The position numbers and the translations under genes were made by a program. Below, one piece after another: positions 50,519 through 59,702 of a stretch of DNA of 64,000 nucleotides (position 1 is the stretch's first letter; the number at the start of each line of letters is the position of its first letter). The notes under the pieces are model-generated. The model was given only the letters and a program-made list of their open reading frames with translations. It did not search any database and was not told the DNA's origin. The stretch spans positions 108,435-172,434 of the forward strand of contig DOPM01000048.1 of NCBI GenBank assembly GCA_003513495.1, given 5' to 3'. Source of the stretch: Desulfosporosinus sp. (GTDB lineage Bacteria; Bacillota; Desulfitobacteriia; Desulfitobacteriales; Desulfitobacteriaceae).

Positions 50519-50563
50519 TAGGGAGGGATCTAGTTCCATACGAGGAACCAAGAACCCTCCCTA
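50519..50563 (-). terminator. Hairpin after the Fe-S/flavin reductase gene
   Basis: TAGGGAGGG pairs with CCCTCCCTA, with an inner GTTCC/GGAAC stem. T-run weak. Confidence 0.6.
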
Positions 50564-50591
50564 CCTTTATGCCCTTCGATTAGTATCCTTC

Positions 50592-52055
50592 TTATGCGCT
50601 TTCAACAAAGATATTCTCTTCATTGACATTACGCTGGTTGAGAACTTTCATAGCCGGCCCAATCATAGGCTTGGGTCCGCAAATATAGACTTTGTAATCA
50701 TCCAGGTCCATTTCCTGTATCACATTAGTCACAAAACCCTTTTTCCCTTCCCAGGTGTCATCCGCAGCAACCACCTTGATAAATTCAAACGTCTTATGCT
50801 CATATTCCATCTTCTTAAAGTCTTCATCGAAAATAAATTCCTGTTGCTTGTTAACACCATAGATAAGTTTGATTTCCTCAATCTTATTGGGCGAGTTCAG
50901 CAATTCAGTAACAATAGATCTGAAAGGAGTGATCCCAATACCTCCTGCCACGAGAAGTACCTTTTTCACCGATTTGTCGACCACCAACTCCTTACCCATT
51001 GGACCATCCAATTCTACTTTGTCTCCAACTTTGAAACCAGCTATAAGCCCTGTGCCGTATCCATCTGTCATAGTCTTGACTGTTACACTCAGACATCTGC
51101 CATCCTTATTATAGGAAGATATTGAATAGGCACGACTCATCCTAGGATTATCTTGAACTTTAACTAGAATAAACTGTCCCGCTTTGTAGTCAACCCTTGG
51201 CGGGGTTTTAAAATCAAAGGTGTATTCCGTAACATCCTCTTTTAGTTTCGTAATCTTGGTGAGATCCGCACTAATTTTTACTCTCTTTTCATATCCGTCG
51301 ATATCCGTAATTTGAATAAGCTGAGCGGCCTTTTCCTCAGTGTTCAGGGACAGAATTTTTGCTGGGCAGTTTACTACACAGGTAGAACATTTGATACACT
51401 TCTCATTGTCAAATTGATTTTTACCGGAAAACTCTTGATACGGAGCTAACTGCATGGGGCAAACCCTTGAGCATTTACCGCAGTTATGACATTTTTCTTT
51501 TGCAGCAATCGTGATCTTTTGATCCGTTACCTTGGCCACTCCCAAAAGTTTACCAAGCTTATAGGACAACATCTGAAGGGTACCCATTGGACAAAACTGA
51601 CACCAAGTTCTCGGTGCAATGAAGATACTCAAAAAGCCCCCGACAATCAACACCATGAGATACGTCGTTACAAAAACAAAGCCCAGCTTATCGAGAAAAC
51701 TCTCCGTTCCAAGGGTTGGTAATGTCTTTAGTAATCTATTGGTCATACTGTATCCGAACCATGCAAGCACAAGGCCGCGCATACCCTTAGATTTAAAGAA
51801 CGATGGGATTTTCTTATTCAAACTTAAGGGAAGGGCCAAATAATCGTATAAACTGCCATGGGGACAGAAATTTCCACACCACTGTCTCCCCCTAAAAAAT
51901 GCTAAGCCAGTCAGAGACAAAATTATAGGGATAACCAGCAAGCCCAGCTTCGGATACCATAACCCCCCTATTGCTACCAGAAGGGTTATCGGCCATGCTC
52001 TCTTTCTAATCAAAGTAAATGTCCTATTGGTTTTAATGTTAAATGCTGCTGCCAA
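50592..52055 (-). CDS. NapH-like membrane ferredoxin fused to FNR-type flavin reductase
   Basis: A 487-residue fusion. Residues 1-160 form a NapH/CcoG-like membrane part with about four helices and two CxxxCP/CxxCP sites (C60/C64, C152/C155); two 4Fe-4S ferredoxin sites follow (C189-C199 and C220-C230); residues about 258-487 are a ferredoxin-NADP-reductase fold: MSRAYSISSYN for FAD, GGIGITPFRSI and VYICGPKPM for NAD(P)H. It would move electrons between NAD(P)H, Fe-S centres and a membrane partner. I know no standard name for this arrangement. It stands alone with its own hairpin. Confidence 0.83.
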   Translation of the reverse strand: MAAAFNIKTNRTFTLIRKRAWPITLLVAIGGLWYPKLGLLVIPIILSLTGLAFFRGRQWCGNFCPHGSLYDYLALPLSLNKKIPSFFKSKGMRGLVLAWFGYSMTNRLLKTLPTLGTESFLDKLGFVFVTTYLMVLIVGGFLSIFIAPRTWCQFCPMGTLQMLSYKLGKLLGVAKVTDQKITIAAKEKCHNCGKCSRVCPMQLAPYQEFSGKNQFDNEKCIKCSTCVVNCPAKILSLNTEEKAAQLIQITDIDGYEKRVKISADLTKITKLKEDVTEYTFDFKTPPRVDYKAGQFILVKVQDNPRMSRAYSISSYNKDGRCLSVTVKTMTDGYGTGLIAGFKVGDKVELDGPMGKELVVDKSVKKVLLVAGGIGITPFRSIVTELLNSPNKIEEIKLIYGVNKQQEFIFDEDFKKMEYEHKTFEFIKVVAADDTWEGKKGFVTNVIQEMDLDDYKVYICGPKPMIGPAMKVLNQRNVNEENIFVESA

Positions 52056-52170
52056 AGCGAGACCCTCCTATTCAGATATTTTTAATAGTACCCCCCACCC
52101 GTATCGGGGCGACTGAATAAGAATAACTGAATCAACGGAAATTGTCAATAGTCTCACCCATGGCAAATTG

Positions 52171-52208
52171 TCAGAATCGTTTCCCATTGTGTGGGGGTCA
52201 GACCCCCA
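52171..52208 (+). repeat. GTGTGGGGGTC palindrome, copy 12 (right arm short)
   Basis: Flank TCAGAATCGTTTCCC and left arm, right arm GACCCCCAA. It supplies the GV-stop end of the drug-type MFS gene. Confidence 0.88.
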
Positions 52209-53580
52209 ACTTCCTTCCTCTTGCCAAAGAGGCAAAAATCCCTATGCAACAGAGAACCGTAAAAACAATAAAACTGGTTCTGGAACTTTGCAGGAAACTT
52301 GTAACATAGTCTGGTGAATCAAGGGTTAGATTTTTCATGCCTAAAGAAGTAATGAGAGCTACAATCGTCATACTCAGCGTCTGCCCGAGCAGTCTCATGG
52401 TTCCAAGGGTAGAAGACGCAACTCCGTAGAGGGTTCGATCGACGGAACTCATTACAGCATTTGAATTGGGCGAGGAAAAAAAGGCAAAGCCCAGTCCGAT
52501 AAACGCCAGATTAATTATCACAAGTAGAATAGATGTCTTTTCATCCAAAAAGATAAAAAAGAAGAGTCCCAAAGTGGTTATAGCCATCCCTAAGGAAGCG
52601 AGTATTTGGGAATTGATTCGATCCGATAAACGCCCGGCTAAAGGGGAAAGTGCGGCCATAAGTATGGGCTGGGACAATAGAATCAAGCCTGATTGAGAGA
52701 TTCCGATAGTTTGCACATTTTGTAGATATAAAGACATCAGGAAGGTTAAGGCAAAGGTAGCACTGTAGTTAATAAGGGCAGCTAAATTTGAAAAAGTAAA
52801 CGAACGATTACTCATAAACATTCGTACAGGCAATAAGGGATTAGAGATTTTAGTTTCATAGACAACAAAAGCGATCAAAAGGGTCAGCCCGAGAATAAAG
52901 GTAACCATATACTGAAAACCTGCTGTAATATCAGTTAACCCATAGAGAAAGAGCACTATGCCAAAGATCCAAAGAATCCCACCCCACGTATCAAATTTGT
53001 CCACTGCCCCCAACCATTCACCAGAGAGCTTAGCCAATGTTAAACTTAGGACAACTAAGGAAAGTATAAAGGTAAAATAAAAGATTCCTCGCCAACCTAT
53101 CGTACTGCATATCAAGCCTCCTAAGACTGGCCCTAGTGAAAGGCCAATGTAGGTCGTTGCAGCGCTGAGTCCCATGGCTTTTCCACGTTCTTTTGGCGGG
53201 ACAACCGACGTTAGTATCGCCATAGAAGTCCCAAAAATCATGGCACTGGCGATTCCCTGTAAAACTCTGAAGATTATTAACATAGGGAACGAAAAAGCGA
53301 ACCCGCAGCCTAAAGCCGTTAGGGCAAAAAGAAACATTCCAATGATAAAAACTTTTTTCCGCCCCATTATATCCGCTAAACGTCCAAAGGGAAGCAAAAA
53401 AGCAGCCGTCGCCAAAAGATAACTGGTAACGACCCAGTTCAGCAACGATTGACCAACGCCGAATTCCAGCGCCATCTGCGGAATACCCAGATTGATGGCA
53501 TTGCCCATAAATGGGGTCATAAAGGATGTTATCATGACAATAACCATAGTGAGCTTTACGATCGATCGATTCTGTTCCAT
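52198..53580 (-). CDS. DHA2-type MFS efflux transporter (EmrB/QacA family)
   Basis: A 460-residue exporter with about 14 helices. The N-terminal motif LNWVVTSYLLATAAFLLPFG and the loop RLADIMGRKKVF are typical of DHA2 drug:proton antiporters; GPVLGGLICSTIGWRGIFYF is motif C. ATG at 53580 has GGGGG 8 bases ahead; a longer frame adds ten residues. The final LGV and stop come from palindrome copy 12. Substrate unknown. Confidence 0.9.
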   Translation of the reverse strand: MEQNRSIVKLTMVIVMITSFMTPFMGNAINLGIPQMALEFGVGQSLLNWVVTSYLLATAAFLLPFGRLADIMGRKKVFIIGMFLFALTALGCGFAFSFPMLIIFRVLQGIASAMIFGTSMAILTSVVPPKERGKAMGLSAATTYIGLSLGPVLGGLICSTIGWRGIFYFTFILSLVVLSLTLAKLSGEWLGAVDKFDTWGGILWIFGIVLFLYGLTDITAGFQYMVTFILGLTLLIAFVVYETKISNPLLPVRMFMSNRSFTFSNLAALINYSATFALTFLMSLYLQNVQTIGISQSGLILLSQPILMAALSPLAGRLSDRINSQILASLGMAITTLGLFFFIFLDEKTSILLVIINLAFIGLGFAFFSSPNSNAVMSSVDRTLYGVASSTLGTMRLLGQTLSMTIVALITSLGMKNLTLDSPDYVTSFLQSSRTSFIVFTVLCCIGIFASLARGRKLGV

Positions 53581-53821
53581 AATAATTCCCCCTAAAACAC
53601 TCTTTCTCATCTCTGCATCAAGTTACCTAGCTTGATTTGTCCATACTACAACTATAATCCTAATTGACCGTAAAATATGGCGAAAAAGTGTATGGTTCGA
53701 AAGGTAATATATAAAAAACCATCCTCAATCCTTGCTAATGTATGCAAGCACCCATCCTGAGTCAGCTTAGCTCTAATAATTCAGTAGCAATATACCGTAG
53801 GATTAGGATAGTCGTCACTTC

Positions 53822-53850
53822 TTGATGTCATAACTTTATTAGGGTATATT
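53822..53850 (+). promoter_or_regulatory. Promoter of the putative antisense RNA
   Basis: TTGATG -35 and TATATT -10 with a 17-base spacer on the plus strand, opposite in direction to the toxin gene. The 53581-53821 part of this gene-free stretch holds nothing I recognise beyond the MFS leader. Confidence 0.5.
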
Positions 53851-53870
53851 AGATATGAAATAGTATAGAT

Positions 53871-53897
53871 TAAAACCGGGATGCGTCAACATCCCGG
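53871..53897 (-). terminator. Terminator of the toxin transcript
   Basis: CCGGGATG pairs with CATCCCGG (6-base loop) and is followed on the minus strand by TTTTAATC. Confidence 0.75.
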
Positions 53898-53936
53898 CTA
53901 TACAACTGGCCGCAGTGAGCGGCTACCAATGGGTAA

Positions 53937-53983
53937 AGAGCAAGAAGCTCCCTAGGGGAAGGGATGGGCTACTTGCTCTTTTG
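53937..53983 (+). terminator. Terminator of the antisense RNA
   Basis: AGAGCAAG pairs with CTTGCTCT around a long loop, then TTTT. It overlaps the toxin stop codon on the other strand. Confidence 0.55.
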
Positions 53984-54055
53984 CTTTCCGTTGATTATTA
54001 GTACGATTAAAGTCGCAAACGCCACGGCAAACATCAATGCTTGGTACGTAGTCAT
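53969..54055 (-). CDS. Holin-like small toxin (type I toxin family), 28 residues
   Basis: MTTYQALMFAVAFATLIVL followed by IINGKQKSK: one membrane helix with a short basic tail. The start MTTYQAL and the layout match the putative holin-like toxin family (Hol_Tox) common in Firmicutes, whose members are membrane peptides controlled by antisense RNA. The ribosome site is weak, typical of such toxins. It has its own promoter (54075-54103) and a terminator. Confidence 0.72.
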   Translation of the reverse strand: MTTYQALMFAVAFATLIVLIINGKQKSK

Positions 54056-54074
54056 AGTTGTACAAACCTATAAT

Positions 54075-54103
54075 ATTATAATTTTCACTTAATTACCAGG
54101 TAA
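54075..54103 (-). promoter_or_regulatory. Promoter of the holin-like toxin
   Basis: TTACCT -35 and TATAAT -10, 17 bases apart on the minus strand; start point about 13 bases before the ATG. Confidence 0.5.
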
Positions 54104-54138
54104 TTCTTGTTCATTCCCCCCTTAACGTGTTCTACAAA

Positions 54139-54169
54139 TTCAGTAAGCATTGTGTGGGGGGCAGACCCT
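54139..54169 (+). repeat. GTGTGGGGGTC palindrome, copy 13 (degenerate)
   Basis: CATTGTGTGGGGGGCAGACC with a damaged flank and right arm, next to the stop codon of the Ig-like gene. Confidence 0.6.
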
Positions 54170-54177
54170 AAAGTATG

Positions 54178-55806
54178 CTAAGGTCTGGCCCTGACCCTAT
54201 AGATCAGGCCTGCAGTTACTGCGATGATCAGCAGGTTTATTATAATCACCCATAAAGTAAAATGGCTCTTGGCTTGTTTCCATTTATACTGTATCTCATT
54301 CCCACCAGGATCTTTAATGATAAGGTTTAACTCTTTGCCTATTTCTTCTGCTTGGAAATACCCTCGCTCATCTGGGTTGATTTCCTTGCCGTTAACCATG
54401 ATAATGTTTTCTGGTTCAGTAAAGCCACTGGCTAAATCACCAACAGCCTCTTGGTGATCTGGCATGGGCTGAATAATTTCTAATTTTGGTGGGGTATAGT
54501 CAACTAAAAGTCGTTTTGATATCCTATGTAAATTTCCCTTTTGATCTCGAAGGTGAATCTCATATAAATGTTCCCCTTCTGAAAGCTTGAGCTGCAAGGT
54601 ATATGGATCCTCCGCTGTCTTGGCCGGGACTTCCGTTTCCATGAGAATATCTGAGCCTTCTATTAACTGCATATAACAATTACTTTGGAGAGCAAAGGAG
54701 ATTTCTGCATGTTGCTTGTTAGTATTGTCTCCACCGATGGACCAGGTAATGGAATCCTTATTCCACTCCCGAACAGTAACATCGAAGGGCGGAATTGTTT
54801 GAACCGGCCCAATCATTCCCTTACTCAGAAGTTGAAATAGTCCTTGATAAGATCCGCTTTGCTCGAGTCCAGTTATGGTCCAAAGATAAACTGCGAAGCC
54901 ATTCCCTGATTTATCCGGAACCAAGTCCATTTCATCCTTCGGTGTTTCTACAGAAATCCCATCCTGACCATTAATTGAGAACTTAGCATTAATGGTACCC
55001 CAGGCTAGTTGGGAAGGAACACGAAGTTGGATTGAGACTTCACTTCCTTCCACCTCAGTGGATAAGATTTCAGCCTTAAGCTCTTGTCCCCGTTGCACAT
55101 TCAACGTTACCTTCGGGTCAATTTTTTGCGGCTCAGAGGTACGGTTATCTGCTTCAATCAAGAGCTTATAGACACCGTCGGAAAGATTGCTTGGCATTGA
55201 TAGACCTGCATTGCCATTAGCCACAGGATACTCACCTATCATGACAGAGGCCAAACCATTAACATCTTGGATGTAACAGCGAAGCTTATCTTGATCTCCT
55301 CTCACATCTCCAGCTACAGACCAACCCAAGGGGATCGGTGTATTATCTCTAACCTCAATTTGTTGATTAGATGGCCTCGACCAGGTGGTTTGAGGTTTTT
55401 TGATGGCTTCCTTGACTTGTACTTTAAATTGTTGGTCGCTGTCACTATATATTTTCAGACTATAGGCACCCGGTTTAGCCTCATGTATTAACCAAGTACG
55501 GTAATTTTCAAGGGAAATATAGGAATAAAGGTTTTGGTCCTCCTTCTCATGAATTACTTCAGATTGATCAGGTAGTACAAGGTCAACCTCAAATTGCTCA
55601 TTCTCCCCTATTACAATCAGCTGAATTGAACTCTTTTGCTCAGTTAGCTCCACCCTTTCTGTGGTTCTCAATTCTGCCGCATAAACAGTTTTAGGCGGCC
55701 CCATAAACAGGCTTACAAGATGGACGGTTAGCAGTATAATTATCGGTACTGAATATCTATTAAACTGTTTACGCATATGATTTAATCCCTTAGCATGGAA
55801 CTTCAT
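54178..55806 (-). CDS. Membrane-anchored Ig-like protein of the zinc-ribbon/VWA cassette
   Basis: A 542-residue exported protein: an N-terminal signal or anchor (RYSVPIIILLTVHLVSLFM), several beta-sandwich regions (such as PGAYSLKIYSDSDQQFKV, DGVYKLLIEADNRT, GEHLYEIHLRDQKGN) that look like Ig/Big or carbohydrate-binding modules, and a C-terminal transmembrane helix with a short basic tail (RVRARP). ATG at 55806 with AAGGAG 8 bases ahead; a frame from 55848 overlaps the upstream gene. Last gene of the cassette. No catalytic motif seen. Confidence 0.75.
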   Translation of the reverse strand: MKFHAKGLNHMRKQFNRYSVPIIILLTVHLVSLFMGPPKTVYAAELRTTERVELTEQKSSIQLIVIGENEQFEVDLVLPDQSEVIHEKEDQNLYSYISLENYRTWLIHEAKPGAYSLKIYSDSDQQFKVQVKEAIKKPQTTWSRPSNQQIEVRDNTPIPLGWSVAGDVRGDQDKLRCYIQDVNGLASVMIGEYPVANGNAGLSMPSNLSDGVYKLLIEADNRTSEPQKIDPKVTLNVQRGQELKAEILSTEVEGSEVSIQLRVPSQLAWGTINAKFSINGQDGISVETPKDEMDLVPDKSGNGFAVYLWTITGLEQSGSYQGLFQLLSKGMIGPVQTIPPFDVTVREWNKDSITWSIGGDNTNKQHAEISFALQSNCYMQLIEGSDILMETEVPAKTAEDPYTLQLKLSEGEHLYEIHLRDQKGNLHRISKRLLVDYTPPKLEIIQPMPDHQEAVGDLASGFTEPENIIMVNGKEINPDERGYFQAEEIGKELNLIIKDPGGNEIQYKWKQAKSHFTLWVIIINLLIIAVTAGLIYRVRARP

Positions 55807-55844
55807 ATTACTAACTCCTTCGTTCTTTCTATTAAACAAGAACA

Positions 55845-58800
55845 TCAAATAATAATATCCATCTCTTTATTGGTACCACCAAAACTATAGACTTCTTCTT
55901 TTCCGCCAATTAGTTTGCCTTTGAACTCGATGAGATTGTACCGGGAATCATTCGGTACCAATCTTGTTGTAATTTCTCCATTAGCAAATCGTTCATCAAT
56001 AAAACTTACGCTCTCCTTTGTACCCAAAACGATATGATTGAATCCATACTCGGGATTCGGGAATTGAACGGAAACCCTGCCTTCTCCTTTGAGGGTTACG
56101 TTATCGAATTTAACCCCGTAGCATAGTTCCAACCTGCTGATCAAGAAGTCACTTTTCAAGGACTCAAATCCCAAGACAGCAGCGGTTACTTCCCCGTTAA
56201 CCGACCAATCAGCCGAAACAAAGTTTTTCACGGCGAGTTTACCGTCGATTTGTAACAAGGAGATTTCCGGATTAATATACTTACCGATATATTTTATACT
56301 CCTGAGTCTGTCGATTGCCGGTTTAACCACATCAGCCACCGTTCCAAGGCCTAGTGCTAATTCACCTGTGTAATGCGAGGAAAGATCAAGCATTCCACCA
56401 AATTTATTGACGGTAAGCCCCGTACTGGCAAGAGGATACCCCTTATCTAATTTGATGGTTACTCCTATCCCTACTGGTATAAAGCTATTTTGCCAGATGA
56501 TCTTCATATCCGCTGATCCCGGTACCTTTAACCTTTGGCTGATAAATTTAATCTCTGGCGGTTTACCGGAAAGCACAAAACGATTTTCCCCATAGTTATA
56601 TTCCATTCCCAGTTTAAATTCGCAATCATCGGCTGTTTTAATTAAACCAGCATCAAGGCTGATTTCAACCTCTCCCTTAATATCAATACCGCCTGATTTA
56701 TAGGTAATACTGCCTTCGGCGTCCGCTGTAGGAGCAAATTGAAGGATTTTAGGTAATTTCTTTAGTTTTTCTTTATTAACTAGACCTTTAATAGAACCAA
56801 AACCTTTAAAAGCTGCTTCCGAATTCAGGCTACCTGGTTTATTATCTGAGGATTCCGCGTCATATGTTAAGTCACCCAGCTTGAAACAAAGACCTAGTCT
56901 ATCAAAATTAAACTCAAGGTTATTATCCTTATTTTTGAGGGGGAAGGTTTTATGATCCTCTGCCGACATGGTAAAGCTAGAATTATTCAGATGAATCATC
57001 GTACCGATGACCTTAACCCTAAGACCCTTAAAATCCAACTCTGAATCCTGGCTCAGAACCATCTCACTCTGGGGAAAGACAAACTCATCGATTGAAGGAT
57101 TGCCTTTAATAATTGTTTTATCGTCAACCTGCTTAATAAAATCTCCATAAAGTGTAGCCCAGCCAAAATTCAAACGTTGACGAAGACCTGGATGGGTGAC
57201 AGAGATGGAATAATCTGCTTCTTCTAAGGTTTTGGAAAGAAGTTTAACGGGATAAACTCCCGTGCGTAAATTATTATTAATGGTAAAGGAAATTTCACTG
57301 TCACTTTTTCGTTTAAACTCCAGTTTCTTACCATCAAAAAGCAGGTTTTCGGCTTGTTCAAAACCCCTGCCCCGCAGTTCTACAGTGGTTGTTCCAGCCT
57401 TAGAAGGGGTAATCTGATTTGGAGTGGCATCATCGATCCGAAAGACATCCTTACTCATCTCCTGCACCAGATAGTCAATCAGGCCTTCATCATCCCTGCT
57501 AAAAAGATAGGATTTGCTGCTATATAGGCTATCATCGTATAACATGTGAACCAAATGGTTTCCAGGCGTCATTCGATCAAGTTTATATGCAATTTTATAG
57601 GTTTTGTTCAAGGTTTCCCGTATTTCATCAAAGGCTTTAAACATAGTCTCGAAGCTCGTTGCAGGGATATACTGTCCGCCCGTTGCTTCGGATACATCCC
57701 TGAGGGTAACAAATCCACTGGCGAAACCTATGGATACTATAGTGATTCCTTCCTGGTTTGCTTTATCAATGATTTCCCGCCGCACATTAACATCCGAGAA
57801 TTTCTCATCTTCTCCATCAGAAAGGATAAAAATCACACGCTCTCCCGTATTCTGTCCCAGGCTATTTATCTCCGCCATAAAGGCAGGAGCAATATTGGTT
57901 CCTCCTCCGGCAACAACCCCTCTGATTGAAGCAATCAACGACGCTTTATCATCTGTTAACCCCTGAATAATTCGATGATCACTGGAGAAGGTCATCAATT
58001 CAACCTTTTCCATTTTATTAATCTGTTTAATAAACTCCTCCACAGCCATTTTGGCTACATTAATGCGTTCCCCCTCCATACTCCCGCTCTTATCCACAAT
58101 CATGCCTATGGAACGCTGCATTTCCTTGGATTCGGACAGTTTTTCAACGGTAAAATCCGTAATTTCTGTTTTATTATCCATCAACTTGATCTTTCGTTTA
58201 TTAAGATCATCAAGATTTTCAGCCTGAAGATAAACTGTTACCTCCCCATTGGCTTGAGGTTGAAGTGAGGTAATATGAATTCTGGTCTTGGTTAAGTTAA
58301 TGACTTGATTACTCAAAAACACAGAAAAACTACGTTCCTCCAGATTCTCTTCCATAACCTCTGTAGGTTTAGAACTATGGAAAGGTTGTAAGGATTGGGC
58401 CAGATCCTGAGTCAATTGATTCTTTTCCAATAACTCTTCCGTCGTCAAATGGGACTGATCGTCAGGAAGATTGCGTAAGCCGTCAATATAATATAATTGT
58501 TCCGGATTCAAATTTACCGGGTGATTTAATAGATTTCCAACTTGCTCTCCCGCCTTAACCTTATCTCCGGTTAGGAAATAGTATTTTGCTAAGAGAACAT
58601 CAATCTGAGGCGGGCGATTGGTATTATTCTGAAGGTATTTTAAGATTTCGTAAGCAAGTTGTTTGTTTAAACTAAATTCTTCTTGAGATACGCGCTCAAA
58701 CTGTTTTTGGGCCGTATTTTTTAAATCCTCGGAACTGGAATGAATTTTCTTGATCCATAACAAAACATCTTCCCGCTTACGTACTTGGGCATCCTTGATT

Positions 58801-59702
58801 GCTTTAGAATACACGGGTAGTTGTTGGATTGCAGAATCAGGTTCGACATCCCGATTCAAATATAAATCAGCCAGTAACACCGCGGCATCAGCATTATCCG
58901 GGGATTGTTTTAGCACTTCAATCAAAATTTTTTCTGCCCTTTTGTTATCCCCTTCATGAATAGCAAGATTGGCTAAGGCATTACTAACTGAATCAGAAAC
59001 CGGGTTATTTCTAGTTTCCGAGTATAGTTCTTGTACATCAGATAGTTGTGAGGTATTTTTTATAGGATCCTTAAGGAGATAATTGATCCTGTCACAGTCA
59101 AGCTTCACAAGGGTTGGAAGATCCTTCTTTTCGACATCCAGCTTTTTACCAGCCTTATCTAAAAAGGGTTTAGTTGCATCATTCATAAGGTCCATTATAT
59201 AGCTTTCCGACTCTGAAACAATCGGCTTTACTTGGTCGTTTTCTTTCCCCTCAACTTCATTAATGAGTTTGGTCAATATGTCCTTATTAACGTAATCACT
59301 GGATCCAGTTTGCTGAACTTCTTTAAGCAAGGGTAACGCCATGGAGGGTAGTCTGCCCTTTAAATAGCTTAAGGCCAAAAGATACTTGGCATCACTATCC
59401 GGATTTTCGGCCCAAATTTTCTTTGCTTCAGTCATGACAAACTCTGGGTCTTCAGTGGCTATCCAACTTGCTTCCTTATATAGGCTGATGATCTTGTTGT
59501 CCAAAGGAGTGCCAAGGTTATCCTGGTAACTGAAGGCAGTCTGAGTAAAAGCCATGGCAGCAATAACCGTGATGGTTAAGAACAAGCCCAAATGTCTCGT
59601 TATCTTACTACTTGGTCTGTATTTCTTAAGTATTACGATGATTACCAAGAGACAAATAGCCAGATTAATCAGGCTGATTACTAGTCCAATTGATATACTC
59701 AT
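55845..59702 (-). CDS. 1285-residue TPR / von Willebrand A / beta-domain membrane protein
   Basis: Two N-terminal transmembrane helices (about residues 5-25 and 40-58), a helical TPR-like region (about 80-430), and a VWA domain near 500-690 with a complete metal site: IVDKSGSMEGERIN, GGGTNIAP and LSDGEDEKFSD. After it lie an IPT/TIG-like strand region (TTTVELRGRGFEQAENLLF) and a long beta-rich C-terminus of repeated outer-face strands. GGAGAG lies 7 bases before the ATG, which overlaps the stop of the previous gene as ATGA. Metal-dependent adhesion or assembly is what VWA domains do; the target here is unknown. Confidence 0.85.
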   Translation of the reverse strand: MSISIGLVISLINLAICLLVIIVILKKYRPSSKITRHLGLFLTITVIAAMAFTQTAFSYQDNLGTPLDNKIISLYKEASWIATEDPEFVMTEAKKIWAENPDSDAKYLLALSYLKGRLPSMALPLLKEVQQTGSSDYVNKDILTKLINEVEGKENDQVKPIVSESESYIMDLMNDATKPFLDKAGKKLDVEKKDLPTLVKLDCDRINYLLKDPIKNTSQLSDVQELYSETRNNPVSDSVSNALANLAIHEGDNKRAEKILIEVLKQSPDNADAAVLLADLYLNRDVEPDSAIQQLPVYSKAIKDAQVRKREDVLLWIKKIHSSSEDLKNTAQKQFERVSQEEFSLNKQLAYEILKYLQNNTNRPPQIDVLLAKYYFLTGDKVKAGEQVGNLLNHPVNLNPEQLYYIDGLRNLPDDQSHLTTEELLEKNQLTQDLAQSLQPFHSSKPTEVMEENLEERSFSVFLSNQVINLTKTRIHITSLQPQANGEVTVYLQAENLDDLNKRKIKLMDNKTEITDFTVEKLSESKEMQRSIGMIVDKSGSMEGERINVAKMAVEEFIKQINKMEKVELMTFSSDHRIIQGLTDDKASLIASIRGVVAGGGTNIAPAFMAEINSLGQNTGERVIFILSDGEDEKFSDVNVRREIIDKANQEGITIVSIGFASGFVTLRDVSEATGGQYIPATSFETMFKAFDEIRETLNKTYKIAYKLDRMTPGNHLVHMLYDDSLYSSKSYLFSRDDEGLIDYLVQEMSKDVFRIDDATPNQITPSKAGTTTVELRGRGFEQAENLLFDGKKLEFKRKSDSEISFTINNNLRTGVYPVKLLSKTLEEADYSISVTHPGLRQRLNFGWATLYGDFIKQVDDKTIIKGNPSIDEFVFPQSEMVLSQDSELDFKGLRVKVIGTMIHLNNSSFTMSAEDHKTFPLKNKDNNLEFNFDRLGLCFKLGDLTYDAESSDNKPGSLNSEAAFKGFGSIKGLVNKEKLKKLPKILQFAPTADAEGSITYKSGGIDIKGEVEISLDAGLIKTADDCEFKLGMEYNYGENRFVLSGKPPEIKFISQRLKVPGSADMKIIWQNSFIPVGIGVTIKLDKGYPLASTGLTVNKFGGMLDLSSHYTGELALGLGTVADVVKPAIDRLRSIKYIGKYINPEISLLQIDGKLAVKNFVSADWSVNGEVTAAVLGFESLKSDFLISRLELCYGVKFDNVTLKGEGRVSVQFPNPEYGFNHIVLGTKESVSFIDERFANGEITTRLVPNDSRYNLIEFKGKLIGGKEEVYSFGGTNKEMDIII

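Larger units (their letters stand above)
53857..53983 (+). ncRNA. Putative antisense antitoxin RNA
   Basis: From the promoter at 53822-53850 a transcript of about 125 bases would fold into CCGGGATG/CATCCCGG, GCCGC/GCGGC and a final terminator stem, and its 3' end would be complementary to the last codons and 3' end of the toxin mRNA. This is the geometry of type I antitoxins; it is inferred, not a family match. Confidence 0.4.

Noticed and set aside
10341..52208. The GTGTGGGGGTC palindromes as simple transcription terminators
   Set aside because: No T-run follows on either strand, several genes have a separate terminator close by, and one copy lies at divergent 5' ends.
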